Positions 52,156 to 61,903 of a stretch of DNA of 64,000 nucleotides are shown piece after piece. Origin of the DNA: Streptomyces actuosus (lineage in GTDB: Bacteria; Actinomycetota; Actinomycetes; Streptomycetales; Streptomycetaceae); the NCBI RefSeq assembly GCF_016921115.1, contig NZ_JAFFZS010000004.1, positions 248,001 to 312,000 on the forward strand, given 5' to 3'. How positions within the stretch are numbered: the first letter of the stretch is position 1; every line of letters begins with the position of its first letter. The translations under genes were made by a program, and so were the position numbers. The notes beneath the pieces were generated by a model, which saw only the letters and a list, made by a program, of their open reading frames with translations, had not been told where the DNA came from and did no database searches.

Positions 52156-52751
52156 CACTCGATGCCTCTCTGGCCCTTCTGGCCGGCGTCCATCGGGTGC
52201 TTGACCTTCGACATGTCGGTGACGAGGTCGGCGAGGTCGAGGAGCTTCTCCGGAGCGTTCCGCCCGGTGATCACCACGTGCTGGGTCCCCGGCCGGTCGC
52301 GGAGCACCTCGACGACCTCGTCGGTGTCCACCCAGCCCCAGTGCATCGGGTACGCGAACTCGTCGAGGACGTAGAGCCGGTACGTCTCGGCCGCCAGGTC
52401 CCGCTTGACCTGCTCCCAGCCCTCGCGGGCCTTCTCCTCGTTGTCCATCTGGGCATCGCGCTGGACCCACGACCAGCCCTCGCCCATCTTGTGCCAGTCG
52501 ACCGTGCCGCCCTCGCCGGAGGCGCCGAGGACACGCAGCGCGTTCTCCTCGCCGACCTTCCACTTGGCCGACTTGACGAACTGGAACACCCCGATCGGCC
52601 ACCCCTGGTTCCAGGCGCGCAGCGCCAGCCCGAAGGCGGCGGTCGACTTGCCCTTCCCGATCCCCGTGTGCACGACGACGAGCGGCCGGTTCCTCCGCTG
52701 ACGGGTCGTCAGCCCGTCGTCCGGGATGACGCTCGGCTGTCCCTGAGGCAT
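52152..52751 (-). CDS. cobO: cob(I)yrinate a,c-diamide adenosyltransferase
   Basis: 199 residues. RPLVVVHTGIGKGKSTAAFG is the P-loop; VGVFQFVKSAKW-like IGVFQFVKSAKWKVGE, WSWVQRDAQMDNEEKAREGW and LYVLDEFAYPMHWGWVD are CobO/CobA signatures. Attaches the 5'-deoxyadenosyl group to cobalt. The start overlaps the stop of the chelatase ATPase by one base (TAATG). Confidence 0.97.
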   Translation of the reverse strand: MPQGQPSVIPDDGLTTRQRRNRPLVVVHTGIGKGKSTAAFGLALRAWNQGWPIGVFQFVKSAKWKVGEENALRVLGASGEGGTVDWHKMGEGWSWVQRDAQMDNEEKAREGWEQVKRDLAAETYRLYVLDEFAYPMHWGWVDTDEVVEVLRDRPGTQHVVITGRNAPEKLLDLADLVTDMSKVKHPMDAGQKGQRGIEW

Positions 52752-54748
52752 TACGCGGCCCTCCTGCTCCTGCTGCCCTGCACGTCCTTCACCAGCCCGG
52801 CGATGCGGTCCGCCCGCAGCTCGTCCAGTGTCACGACCGTTCCGCCCAGCTCACCCGCGAGCTTCCCCGCGAGCCCCAGCCGCACCGGCCCGGACTCGCA
52901 GTCCACGACCACCGAGGCGACCTCGTCGGCCGCGAACAGCCCGGCCGCCTTCGCGGCGAGCAGCAGCGGCTCCGGCCCACCCGTGGCCCGCCCGTCGGTC
53001 ACCACGACGACCAGCGCCCGGCGCGCCGCGTCCCGCAACCGCTCCACCCGCAGCACCTCGTGCGCCTTGAGCAGCCCGGCCGCCAGCGGAGTACGCCCAC
53101 CGGTCGGCAGCGATGCGAGCCGTGCGGCGGCGGTGTCCACGGACGAGGTCGGCGGCAGCGCCACCTCGGCGCCGGAGCCCCGGAAGGTCACCAGCCCCAC
53201 CTTGTCCCGCCGCTGGTACGCGTCGAGCAGCAGGGACAGCACGGCACCCTTCACCGCGCCCATCCGCTGCCGCGCCGCCATCGACCCGGAGGCGTCGACC
53301 ACGAAGAGGACGAGGTTGGATTCGCGGCCCTCCCGCACCGCCTGCCTGAGGTCGTCACGACGCAGGAGAAGCCCCGGCCCGGTCCGCCCGCGCGCCCGCT
53401 GGTGGGGTGCGGCGGCCTGCACGGTCGCCGCCAGATGCAGCTTCGTCAGCGTCCCGCGCGACCGCCGGGCCCCGGTCGTGCGCCCGTGCTCGGTCCGCGC
53501 CCGCGAGCGCCGCCCGGCGGCGCCCTGGCCGATGCCGGGCACGCTCAGCGCCTTCGTCCGGAACGGCTCGGCGGCCCGCACGGCGGACTGCTCCGCACTC
53601 CCGGAGGCCTGCGGCTCGCCGCCTTCACCGGCCTCGGGCCGCGCGCCCGCGTCCCCGCCCTGCGGTCCTTCGTCGGGCGACGGCTGCCCACCGCCTCCGC
53701 CGGGCCCGCCGTCGGGATCAGGGTCGGGGTCGTCGTCGCCGGAGAACTCCTCCAGCGTCCGGTCGAGCGTGTCCTCGTCCAGTCCGGGCGCGTCGAAGGG
53801 GTTCCGCCGGCGCCGGTGCGGCAGTGCCAGCAGCGCCGCCTGCCGTACGTCCTCGGCCAGTACGTCCGTGCGCCCGGCCCACGCGGCCAGCGCGGTGGCG
53901 GTCCGCGCCATCACGATGTCGGCCCGCATGCCGTCCACTTCGAAAGCCGCGCATGTCGCCGCGATCTGCCGCAACGCCCCGTCGCCCAGCCGCACGGACG
54001 GCAGCAGCTCACGCGCCGCCACGATCCGAGCCCGTACGGCGCTCTCCTCCTGCGCCCACTGGGCGGTGAACCCGGCGGGGTCGTCGTCGTAGGCGAGCCG
54101 CCGCCGCACCACCTCGACCCGCTGGTCGGGCTCCCGCGAGGCGGCCACCTCGACGGTCAGCCCGAAGCGGTCCAGGAGCTGGGGCCTGAGTTCGCCTTCC
54201 TCCGGGTTCATGGTCCCGACGAGCAGGAAGCGCGCCGCGTGCCGTACGGAGACACCCTCGCGCTCGACGTACGAGGCGCCCATCGCGGCCGCGTCCAGCA
54301 GCAGGTCGACGAGGTGGTCGTGGAGCAGGTTCACCTCGTCGACGTAGAGGATCCCGCGATGGGCGGCGGCCAGCAGGCCCGGTTCGAAGGCCTTCACGCC
54401 CTCGGCGAGCGCCCGCTCGATGTCGAGGGCGCCCACCAGCCGGTCCTCGGAGGCGCCGACGGGGAGTTCGACCATGCGGGCCGGACGCGCCGACCCTTCG
54501 CCGGGCTCGTGCGGCCCGTCCGGACACGCCGGGTCGGGGGCGGCCGGGTCGCAGGAGAAACGGCAGCCCGGCACCACGCCCACCTCGGGCAGCAGCGCGG
54601 ACAGCGCCCGGACCGCGGTGCTCTTCGCGGTCCCCTTCTCGCCTCGGACCAGCACCCCGCCCACGGCGGGACTGACCGCGTTCAGGAGCAGTGCCAGACG
54701 CAGGTCGTCCTGGCCGACGACGGCGGTGAACGGATAGGGCCTGCTCAC
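52751..54748 (-). CDS. ChlI-ChlD fusion, cobaltochelatase ATPase partner
   Basis: 665 residues. The AAA+ half (1-330) has Walker A VRGEKGTAKSTAVRALSALL, Walker B GILYVDEVNLLHDHLVDLLL and arginine finger region RPQLLDRFGLTVEVA. An acidic/Pro-rich linker (about 345-400) leads to a von Willebrand A domain with MIDAS FVVDASGSMAARQRMG and VVVTDGRAT. Named a magnesium chelatase by fold, but next to cobN it should act as the CobS/CobT-like ATPase that drives cobalt insertion. Confidence 0.93.
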   Translation of the reverse strand: MSRPYPFTAVVGQDDLRLALLLNAVSPAVGGVLVRGEKGTAKSTAVRALSALLPEVGVVPGCRFSCDPAAPDPACPDGPHEPGEGSARPARMVELPVGASEDRLVGALDIERALAEGVKAFEPGLLAAAHRGILYVDEVNLLHDHLVDLLLDAAAMGASYVEREGVSVRHAARFLLVGTMNPEEGELRPQLLDRFGLTVEVAASREPDQRVEVVRRRLAYDDDPAGFTAQWAQEESAVRARIVAARELLPSVRLGDGALRQIAATCAAFEVDGMRADIVMARTATALAAWAGRTDVLAEDVRQAALLALPHRRRRNPFDAPGLDEDTLDRTLEEFSGDDDPDPDPDGGPGGGGGQPSPDEGPQGGDAGARPEAGEGGEPQASGSAEQSAVRAAEPFRTKALSVPGIGQGAAGRRSRARTEHGRTTGARRSRGTLTKLHLAATVQAAAPHQRARGRTGPGLLLRRDDLRQAVREGRESNLVLFVVDASGSMAARQRMGAVKGAVLSLLLDAYQRRDKVGLVTFRGSGAEVALPPTSSVDTAAARLASLPTGGRTPLAAGLLKAHEVLRVERLRDAARRALVVVVTDGRATGGPEPLLLAAKAAGLFAADEVASVVVDCESGPVRLGLAGKLAGELGGTVVTLDELRADRIAGLVKDVQGSRSRRAA

Positions 54749-54777
54749 GCGGTGATCACTCCTTCGGATGGTTCATG

Positions 54778-54795
54778 CCCGGGCGGCAGCCCGGG
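54778..54795. other. small hairpin in the 76-base gap between cobN and the chelatase ATPase gene
   Basis: CCCGGGC-GGCA-GCCCGGG, 7 perfect pairs. The genes are otherwise tightly packed, so this longer gap may partly end or pause transcription or protect the upstream mRNA. Confidence 0.4.
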
Positions 54796-54824
54796 GCCCG
54801 GCGCCGCGAAGGTCAGGAGGCGGA

Positions 54825-57800
54825 TCATCCGTCCCCCTCCAGGTCTCCCTCGAGTTCGAGGTAGGTCGCCCGGAGCCGGTCCAGGGTCTCCTGATCCGGC
54901 TCAGCCCACAGGCCGCGGTCCGCCGCTTCCAGCAGGCGCTCGGTGATCCCCCGCAGCGCCCACGGGTTGGACTTCCGCATGAAGTCCTGGTTCTCGGGCG
55001 AGAAGACGTACTCCGCGCTCAGCTTCTCGTACATCCAGTCGTCGACCACGCCGGCCGTCGCGTCGTACCCGAACAGGTAGTCCACGGTGGCCGCCATCTC
55101 GAAGGCACCCTTGTAGCCGTGCCGCCGCATGGCCTCCATCCAGCGCGGATTGACGACCCGGGCCCGGAACACCCGGTGCGTCTCCTCGCCCAGCGTCCGC
55201 GTCCGCACCTGGTCGGGCACCGCCGAATCCCCCACGTACGCCTCGGGGTTGGCTCCGGTCAGATGCCGCACCATCGCGACCATGCCGCCGTGGTACTGGA
55301 AGTAGTCGTCCGCATCGGCGATGTCGTGCTCCCTGGTGTCGACGTTCTTCGCCGCCACCGCGATCCGCCGGAACGCCGTCTCCATGTCGCCCCGCGCCGC
55401 CCGTCCGTCCAGCCCGCGGCCGTAGGCGTAGCCGCCCCAGACGGCGTACACCTCCGCGAGGTCGGCGTCCGACCGCCAGTTGCGGGCGTCGATCAGCGGC
55501 AGCAGACCCGCGCCGTAGGCACCCGGCTTGGAGCCGAAGATCCGGGCCGTCGCCCGGCGCCGGTCGCCGTGCTCGGCGGTGTCCTCGTCGGCGTGGGCCT
55601 TCACGAAGTTCGCGTCGGCCGGCTCGTCCAGTTCGGCCACCGCCCGCACCGCGTCGTCGAGCAGACCGACCACGTGCGGGAACGCGTCCCGGAAGAACCC
55701 GGAGATCCGCACGGTCACGTCGATGCGGGGCCGCCCCAGCTCCTCCGGGGGGATCACCTCGAACCCGGTCACCCGCCGCGACGCGTCGTCCCACACCGGC
55801 CGGCACCCCAGCAGCGCCAGGATCTCGGCGATGTCGTCGCCCTGTGTCCGCATGGCCGACGTCCCCCACACCGTCAGCCCGACCGACTGCGGATACTCGC
55901 CCGTGTCCTGCAGGTACCGCTGCACCAGCGAGTCGGCGAGCGACTGCCCGACCTCCCAGCTCAGACGCGACGGGATCGCCTTGGGGTCGACGGAGTAGAA
56001 GTTCCGCCCGGTCGGCAGGACGTTGACGAGCCCGCGGGTCGGCGAACCCGAGGGCCCGGCCGGGACGTAACCCCCGCGCAGCGCCCGCAGGATGTGCCCG
56101 ATCTCGTCGCTGGTCCGGGCCAGCCGGGGCACGACCTCGGTGCACGCGAACTCCAGCACGGCCACGGCGTCGGGGAGTTCGACCCCGAGCACCTCGCGCA
56201 CCAGCGGCGCCGCCTCCGCCACCGCCCAGGCGCGCTCCTCCATCCCCTCCGCGATCCGCCGGCACAGCTGCTCCAGCAGGTCGACGGCGTCGGAGGCCGT
56301 GCGCGAGGGACCCGCGACCAGGTCCGTGAGCTCCACCGGCACCTTCACCGGAGCCCCCGGTTCGGCCAGCAACTCCTTCTCGACCAGTCCGAAGTGAGCG
56401 GCGAGGGCCGCCCGCAGCCCCGGCAGGGCGTCAGCCTGCCCGCCCCACACCTGGGAGGCCCGCAGCACGGCCAGTACCAGGTTCACGCGGGGCCCGCCGA
56501 CCGGCCCGCCGCCCAGGACGTGCAGTCCGTCCCGGATCTGCACGTCCTTGATCTCGCACAGATAGCCGTCGATGTGCATGACGAACTCGTCGAACGCGTC
56601 GTCGTCCGGCTGCTCGTCGACATGCAGGTCGTGGTGGAGTTCGGCAGCCCGCACCAGGGTCCAGATCTGGCTGCGGACCGCCGGCGCCTTCCCCGGATCC
56701 AGGTCGCTGACGAGCGCGTACTCGTCCAGCAACTGCTCCAGCTTCGCCAGGTCCCCGTAGGTGTCGGCGCGCGCCATCGGAGGCACCAGATGGTCCACGA
56801 CCGTCGCGTGCCCGCGCCGCTTGGCCTGCGTGCCCTCACCGGGGTCGTTGACGATGAACGGATAGACCAGCGGCAGGTCTCCGAGGACCGCGTCCGGAGC
56901 GCACCCCCCGCTCAGGCCGAGGCCCTTGCCCGGCAGCCACTCCATCGTGCCGTGCTTGCCCATGTGGACGACCGCGTCGGCGCCGAAGGAGTTCTCCAGC
57001 CACCGGTAGGCGGCCATGTAGTGGTGCGACGGCGGCATGTCCGGGTCGTGGTAGATCGCGATCGGGTTCTCCCCGAAGCCGCGCGGCGGCTGGATCATGA
57101 CCACGACGTTCCCGAAGCGCAGCGAGGCGAGCACGATGTCGTCGCCGTCCACGTACAGGCTGCCCGGCGGCTCGCCCCACGCCTCCACCATCGCCTCGCG
57201 CAGCTCGGGGTCGAGCGTGCCGAACCAGGCCCGGTAGTCGGCGAGCGGCACCCGCGCGGGCGCGGCGGCCAGCTGTTCCTCGGTCAGCCACTCCACGTCG
57301 TGGCCGCCGGCCCCGATGAGCCGGTGGATCAGTTCGTCCCCGTTGTCGGGGTGCCCTTCGACGAGGTACCCGGCGTCCCGCAGCGCGTCCAGCACGCGTA
57401 CCGCCGAGGCGGGCGTGTCGAGGCCGACGGCGTTTCCGACGCGCGAGTGCTTCGTCGGGTAGGCGGTGAAGACGAGCGCGACGCGCTTCTGCGCGTTCGG
57501 CTTGTGCCGCAGCCGGGCGTGGCGCACGGCGATCCCGGCGACCCGTGCGGCGCGCCCGGGGTCGGCCCGGTAGACCGGTACGTCGTCCGGGCCCTGCTCC
57601 TTGAAGGAGAACGGCACGGTGATCAGGCGCCCGTCGAACTCGGGGATCGCGACCTGCATCGCCGCGTCCATCGGGGACAGGGCGGCGTCCGAGGCGTCCC
57701 AGGCGGCCCGCGAGGACGTGAGGCACAGGCCCTGCAGCACCGGCACGTCGAGGTCGGCCAGCGCCCCGATGTCCCAGGCCTCCTCGTCGCCTCCTGCCGA

Positions 57801-58475
57801 GGCCTGCGAGGCGTGTGTGCCGCCGGCCGCCAGGACCGTGGCGACCAGAGCGTCCGCCCGGCCGAGGATCTCGTACAGCCCGGCGTCCGCGCCGCGCAGC
57901 GAACCGCAGTACACGGGAAGGACGTTGGCACCCTGCGCCTCGATCGCGTCGCACAGGGTGTCGACGAAGGCGGTGTTGCCGCTCAGCTCGTGCGCCCGGT
58001 AGAAGAGCACGCCGACGGTGGGCCGGCCCTCCCGCAGGGGGCGGTCGCCGTGCACCCCGTATTCCGGCATCCGCCGGGGCGCGGCGAAGCCCTCGCCGGT
58101 CAGCAGCACGGTGTCGGACAGGAAACGGGCCAGCTCGGTCAGGTTCGCCGGACCGCCCTCGACGAGGTACTTCAGCGCCTCCGCGACCACACCGGCGGGC
58201 ACGCTCGACTCGGCCATCAGCTCCGCGTCCGGCACGGCCTCGCCGCCGAGCAGCACGGTCGGGACGCCGGAGGCCTTCAACGCGGCCAGCCCGTCCTCCC
58301 AGGCCCGCTTGCCGCCCAGCAGCCGTACGACGGCGATGCCTGCGCCGTCGACCAGCGCGGGGAGTTCCTCCGCGACGTCCACGCGCGTGGGATTGCCGAT
58401 CCGGTACGGCGCACCCGAGGCGCGAGCCGCCAGCAGGTCCGTGTCGGCGGTCGACAACAACAACACTGTGCTCAT
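54825..58475 (-). CDS. cobN: cobaltochelatase large subunit
   Basis: 1216 residues, usual size for CobN. Inserts Co2+ into hydrogenobyrinic acid a,c-diamide. Signatures: VHMGKHGTMEWLPGKGLGLS, VMIQPPRGFGENPIAIYHDP, FIVNDPGEGTQAKRRGHATV, ARIFGSKPGAYGAGLLPLID and NPRWMEAMRRHGYKGAFEMA. Overlaps cobQ (ATGA) upstream. The ATPase partner lies downstream after a 76-base gap. Confidence 0.97.
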   Translation of the reverse strand: MSTVLLLSTADTDLLAARASGAPYRIGNPTRVDVAEELPALVDGAGIAVVRLLGGKRAWEDGLAALKASGVPTVLLGGEAVPDAELMAESSVPAGVVAEALKYLVEGGPANLTELARFLSDTVLLTGEGFAAPRRMPEYGVHGDRPLREGRPTVGVLFYRAHELSGNTAFVDTLCDAIEAQGANVLPVYCGSLRGADAGLYEILGRADALVATVLAAGGTHASQASAGGDEEAWDIGALADLDVPVLQGLCLTSSRAAWDASDAALSPMDAAMQVAIPEFDGRLITVPFSFKEQGPDDVPVYRADPGRAARVAGIAVRHARLRHKPNAQKRVALVFTAYPTKHSRVGNAVGLDTPASAVRVLDALRDAGYLVEGHPDNGDELIHRLIGAGGHDVEWLTEEQLAAAPARVPLADYRAWFGTLDPELREAMVEAWGEPPGSLYVDGDDIVLASLRFGNVVVMIQPPRGFGENPIAIYHDPDMPPSHHYMAAYRWLENSFGADAVVHMGKHGTMEWLPGKGLGLSGGCAPDAVLGDLPLVYPFIVNDPGEGTQAKRRGHATVVDHLVPPMARADTYGDLAKLEQLLDEYALVSDLDPGKAPAVRSQIWTLVRAAELHHDLHVDEQPDDDAFDEFVMHIDGYLCEIKDVQIRDGLHVLGGGPVGGPRVNLVLAVLRASQVWGGQADALPGLRAALAAHFGLVEKELLAEPGAPVKVPVELTDLVAGPSRTASDAVDLLEQLCRRIAEGMEERAWAVAEAAPLVREVLGVELPDAVAVLEFACTEVVPRLARTSDEIGHILRALRGGYVPAGPSGSPTRGLVNVLPTGRNFYSVDPKAIPSRLSWEVGQSLADSLVQRYLQDTGEYPQSVGLTVWGTSAMRTQGDDIAEILALLGCRPVWDDASRRVTGFEVIPPEELGRPRIDVTVRISGFFRDAFPHVVGLLDDAVRAVAELDEPADANFVKAHADEDTAEHGDRRRATARIFGSKPGAYGAGLLPLIDARNWRSDADLAEVYAVWGGYAYGRGLDGRAARGDMETAFRRIAVAAKNVDTREHDIADADDYFQYHGGMVAMVRHLTGANPEAYVGDSAVPDQVRTRTLGEETHRVFRARVVNPRWMEAMRRHGYKGAFEMAATVDYLFGYDATAGVVDDWMYEKLSAEYVFSPENQDFMRKSNPWALRGITERLLEAADRGLWAEPDQETLDRLRATYLELEGDLEGDG

Positions 58476-59980
58476 GCGGGCGCTCCCGGTGGAATGAAAG
58501 GCAGTCCTTGCGGCGCGCCCGACTCGATGAGCCGCCACAGCGCGTCCGTGTCCGCGTGCTGTTCGATCAGGTCGCCGAGCCGGTCGAGCTGCTCCTCGCG
58601 CAGCGCGGCGAAGGAGGTGCCCGGTGCCGGCACGAACCGGCGGCCGGCGGCCGCGGCGACCTCGCGCAGGAAGGCGCGCCGGAACCCGTCCGACTCCAGC
58701 GAGCCGTGCCAGTGGGTGCCCCAGGTCTGGCCGACCCGGCAGCCGTCCAGGAAGGGCGTCCCGCTGTGCACCTCGGCCACCCCGTGGTGGATCTCGTACC
58801 CGGCGACCTGCTCGCCGAGGGCCTCGCCGACGGGCCGGGCGAGGGTCTTGCCCGGCGCGAACTCGACCCGCACGGGCAGGATCCCGAGCCCTTCGACCCG
58901 GCCTCGCCGGCTCTCCACGTCGTCCTCGATGTGTTCGGCGAGGATCTGGAAGCCGCCGCAGATGCCCAGGAGGGGGCGGTGCTCGGCGGCCCTGCGCCGG
59001 ATCGCCGCCGCGAGGCCGCGCTCGTGCAGCCAGTCCAGCGCGCGGACGGTCCCGCGGGTCCCGGGCACCACCACCAGGTCCGCGTCCGCCAGTTCCTCGG
59101 GCCGGTCCACGAATCGCACCACCACGCCCGGTTCGGCGGCGAGCGCGTCGACATCCGTGAAGTTCGACATCAGGGGGATCGCGCAGACGGCGACGCGCAG
59201 CACGTCCTCGCCGACGGGCGCGGAGACCCGCGACTCGCGGACCGTGCCGCGCAGCGACACCCTCAGCCCGTCCTCCTCGTCGATGCCGAGGCCGTGCCGG
59301 AACGGCAGCACGCCGTACGTGCCCCGGCCGGTGAGGCCGCGGAGCATGTCCAGCCCGGGCTCCAGCAAGGACACGTCGCCGCGGAACTTGTTGACGAGGA
59401 AGCCCGCGACCAGCTCCTGGTCCTCGGGTGACAGCAGCGCGACGGTGCCGAAGAAGGACGCGAAGACGCCGCCGCGGTCGATGTCCCCGACCACGAGGAC
59501 GGGCAGCCGGGCCGCGCGGGCGACGCCCATGTTGACGATGTCGGTCCGCCGCAGATTGATCTCGGCGGGCGAACCGGCCCCCTCACAGATCACCGCGTCA
59601 TACGTGCCCCGCAACTCGGTCAGGCACTCCAGCACCGTTCCCAGCAGCTTCTGCTGCCGCCCCCCGTGGTAGCCGCGGGCGCTCAGCTCGCCCACGGGCC
59701 GGCCCAGCAGCACGACCTGGCTGCTCTGTTCCCCGCCCGGCTTGAGCAGCACGGGGTTCATCAGCGCGGTCGGCTCGACCCGGCATGCCTGCGCCTGCAT
59801 GGCCTGCGCCCGGCCGATCTCGGCCCCTTCGTGCGTCACGAAGGAGTTGAGGGACATGTTCTGCGCCTTGAACGGCGCGACCTTGACGCCCTGCCGCACC
59901 AGCCAGCGGCAGATCCCGGCGGTGACGACGCTCTTGCCGGCGTCGGAGGTGGTACCGGCGACGAGGAGACCGCCGTTCAT
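58472..59980 (-). CDS. cobQ: cobyric acid synthase
   Basis: 502 residues. LLVAGTTSDAGKSVVTAGIC is the P-loop; APFKAQNMSLNSFVTHEGAE, VICEGAGSPAEINLRRTDIV and VGDIDRGGVFASFFGTVALL follow. The glutaminase half has LLGICGGFQILAEHIED (catalytic Cys) and VAGYEIHHGVAE (His). Amidates side chains b, d, e and g. Overlaps cobN and cobD by 4 bases each. Confidence 0.97.
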   Translation of the reverse strand: MNGGLLVAGTTSDAGKSVVTAGICRWLVRQGVKVAPFKAQNMSLNSFVTHEGAEIGRAQAMQAQACRVEPTALMNPVLLKPGGEQSSQVVLLGRPVGELSARGYHGGRQQKLLGTVLECLTELRGTYDAVICEGAGSPAEINLRRTDIVNMGVARAARLPVLVVGDIDRGGVFASFFGTVALLSPEDQELVAGFLVNKFRGDVSLLEPGLDMLRGLTGRGTYGVLPFRHGLGIDEEDGLRVSLRGTVRESRVSAPVGEDVLRVAVCAIPLMSNFTDVDALAAEPGVVVRFVDRPEELADADLVVVPGTRGTVRALDWLHERGLAAAIRRRAAEHRPLLGICGGFQILAEHIEDDVESRRGRVEGLGILPVRVEFAPGKTLARPVGEALGEQVAGYEIHHGVAEVHSGTPFLDGCRVGQTWGTHWHGSLESDGFRRAFLREVAAAAGRRFVPAPGTSFAALREEQLDRLGDLIEQHADTDALWRLIESGAPQGLPFIPPGAPA

Positions 59981-60918
59981 GAGCTGTGTCCCTTCACGAT
60001 GAGGCGCGCGGCGGCGCCGGCGCCGAGCGCGAGCCAGCCGATCCGCCGGGAGAGGCGTACGGCACGGTCGATGTCGTTCAGGCGGACGGCGCGTCCCGGC
60101 GCGTTCAGGACGGGCCGGTGCTCCACGCGCCCCCCGTACGACAGCGTCCCGCCGAGCCGCACGCCGAGTGCGCCGGCGAAGGAGGCCTCCACGGGACCGG
60201 CGTTGGGGCTCGGGTGCCCCAAGGCGTCGGTGCGCCAGGCCCGGACGGCACCCCGAGGATCGGGACCGGCCAGCGCGGCGAGTGCGGCGGTCAGCCGGGC
60301 GCCCGGCCACCCGGCGACGTCGTCGAGCCGGGCGGAGGCCCAGCCGTAGCGGCGGTAGCGGGGGGAGCGGTGGCCCACCATGGCGTCAAGGGTGTTGACG
60401 GCCCGGAACCCGAGCAGCCCCGGCACTCCGGCGGCGGCGCCCCACACCAGCGCGCCCACCACGGCGTCGGAGGTGTTCTCGGCCACGGACTCCACGACCG
60501 CGCGGGCGATCCCGTCGGCGTCCAGGGCCTGCGGGTCCCGGCCGCACAGGTGGGGCAGCCGCCGGCGGGCCGCCTCGACGTCCCCGCTCGCGAGGGCCGC
60601 CCCGACGGCCCGTGCCTCGCGGGCCAGGGACGTGCCGCCGACGACGGACCAGGTGGCGACCGCGGTCAGTGCGACGGAGGCGGCGGGGGAGCGGCGCACG
60701 GCGCGCGCGGCGACGGCACCCAGCGCGACGGCGCCCCCGGCGCACACGGCGGTGTGCAGTACTCCCCGGCCGCGGTGGTCGCGGTACAGGGCGCGTTCGA
60801 CGGCAGCCGCGCCACGCCCGAACGCGGCGACGGGGTGCCCGCGGCGCGGGTCGCCGAGAATCAGGTCGCCGAGAAGGCCGGCGGCGGCGCCGTACGCGAA
60901 GACGCGTTCGGCACGCAT
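59977..60918 (-). CDS. cobD: cobalamin biosynthesis protein CobD/CbiB (aminopropanol attachment)
   Basis: 313 residues, polytopic membrane protein. GLLGDLILGDPRRGHPVAAF at the start, VESVAENTSDAVVGALVWGA and VNTLDAMVGHRSPRYRRYGW are CbiB signatures. Converts cobyric acid to cobinamide. First gene after the cobalamin riboswitch, so it heads the operon cobD-Q-N-chlID-O-B-I. Confidence 0.96.
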   Translation of the reverse strand: MRAERVFAYGAAAGLLGDLILGDPRRGHPVAAFGRGAAAVERALYRDHRGRGVLHTAVCAGGAVALGAVAARAVRRSPAASVALTAVATWSVVGGTSLAREARAVGAALASGDVEAARRRLPHLCGRDPQALDADGIARAVVESVAENTSDAVVGALVWGAAAGVPGLLGFRAVNTLDAMVGHRSPRYRRYGWASARLDDVAGWPGARLTAALAALAGPDPRGAVRAWRTDALGHPSPNAGPVEASFAGALGVRLGGTLSYGGRVEHRPVLNAPGRAVRLNDIDRAVRLSRRIGWLALGAGAAARLIVKGHSS

Positions 60919-61029
60919 GGGCTCAGCCGGCCGCGGGGCACGGGGCAGGGGTGAGCCTGGTACTGGACCTCGATCGGCAGCCGAGCATGGCGATATGTGT
61001 CCTCACTCAGGGTGTCCGCGCCCTGGTTC

Positions 61030-61150
61030 GACGAGACCGGCGGTGAGAGTTCCTGGCTCCCGGGGTTCGCACCCCGGTGACAGTGGCGGGACCGCGCCGG
61101 ATTCGCACCGGCTTCCTCTCCTGCCGCCGTACATGGCTCCGGAAGTCCAC
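61030..61150 (-). promoter_or_regulatory. cobalamin riboswitch
   Basis: On the minus strand, AGGAGAGGAAGCCGGTGCGA, ATCCGGC, GGTCCCGCCACTGT and a B12 box GAGCCAGGAACTC (61047-61059) appear in the order of the cobalamin aptamer; CGGCGG/CCGCCG pairing closes it. It lies about 112 bases upstream of cobD and transcribes in the same direction. When B12 binds, it should stop expression of the cobD operon. Exact ends are approximate. Confidence 0.9.
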
Positions 61151-61183
61151 CACGGCCTCCGAAGGGCCGTCAACTTGCCGTTG

Positions 61184-61638
61184 ACCTGCGCGGGGGGAGT
61201 GTGCAGAAGCCCACACCCCGGCGTGGCGAGCGCCCCGCGCGCGGTGGCACGTGCCCGGCACGCCGGGTGGCCGCCCGGGCGGGGCGGGCGGCGGTGGGCG
61301 CGCCGGGCAGGGCGCGCCCGGCGGCGGGTGGTGAAAGGGGCGACGGGCGGGGTGCTCCGGTGTGCCTGCCCGTCGCACGGCACATTCCCGTCGGCGGGCG
61401 GTGCGTGCCGGGGCGCGGGCTTCCGGGGCCGTCGGGCTGTCGGAGCACTTCGGACACCGCATCCGCGCCGACGGTCCCCGTGCCGGGCCGGGTTCGCACC
61501 GGCCGGGCGCGGGGAGCGTGGGGACGTGGGCCGTGGGGGCGGACGACGACGTCCGCCCTGCCCGGCCCGCGGGTGGGGCGGGCCCGACAGGGCGGACGGA
61601 GAGGCCGGACGGGAGGCCGGGCGGAGCGGCCCGGCCGG
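61184..61638. other. GC-rich gap, no gene seen
   Basis: 455 bases between the riboswitch promoter region and the small membrane protein gene. Very Gly/Arg-biased frames in all directions; nothing recognised. Confidence 0.45.
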
Positions 61639-61860
61639 TCAGGCCACGATCAGATGGATGCCGTACGCCACGGCCGCCGCGCACGCCGCGAAGCACACGT
61701 ACGCGCCGGTGGCCGCGAGGGCCGCCGAACCGCCCCGGGCCGTGGCCCGTTCGCGGAGGGAGAGGCCCACGACGCCGAGGGTGAACACGCCCACGAGGGC
61801 CACGGTCACCACGAGGCTGACGCCGAAGACGGAACCGAGTGCCGCCCAGTCGATCTTCAT
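61639..61860 (-). CDS. small two-helix membrane protein in the PiT operon
   Basis: 73 residues, two membrane helices (about 8-30 and 48-70) separated by a basic loop (LRERATARGG). It lies 43 bases downstream of the PiT transporter gene on the same strand, with GGAAG seven bases before its ATG, so it is probably co-transcribed. Comparable small genes follow pit genes in Streptomyces. Function unknown; it may be an accessory subunit. Confidence 0.75.
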   Translation of the reverse strand: MKIDWAALGSVFGVSLVVTVALVGVFTLGVVGLSLRERATARGGSAALAATGAYVCFAACAAAVAYGIHLIVA

Positions 61861-61903
61861 GCTGTTGCTTCCTTGAGTGGTGGAGTGCCTGGGTGGGCGC
61901 GGC

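Noticed and set aside
54768..59672. A 1634-codon plus-strand open frame
   Set aside because: It is antisense to cobN and cobQ, which have full-length family motifs. The translation is Arg/Gly/Val/His-rich without domains. High GC makes such frames common.
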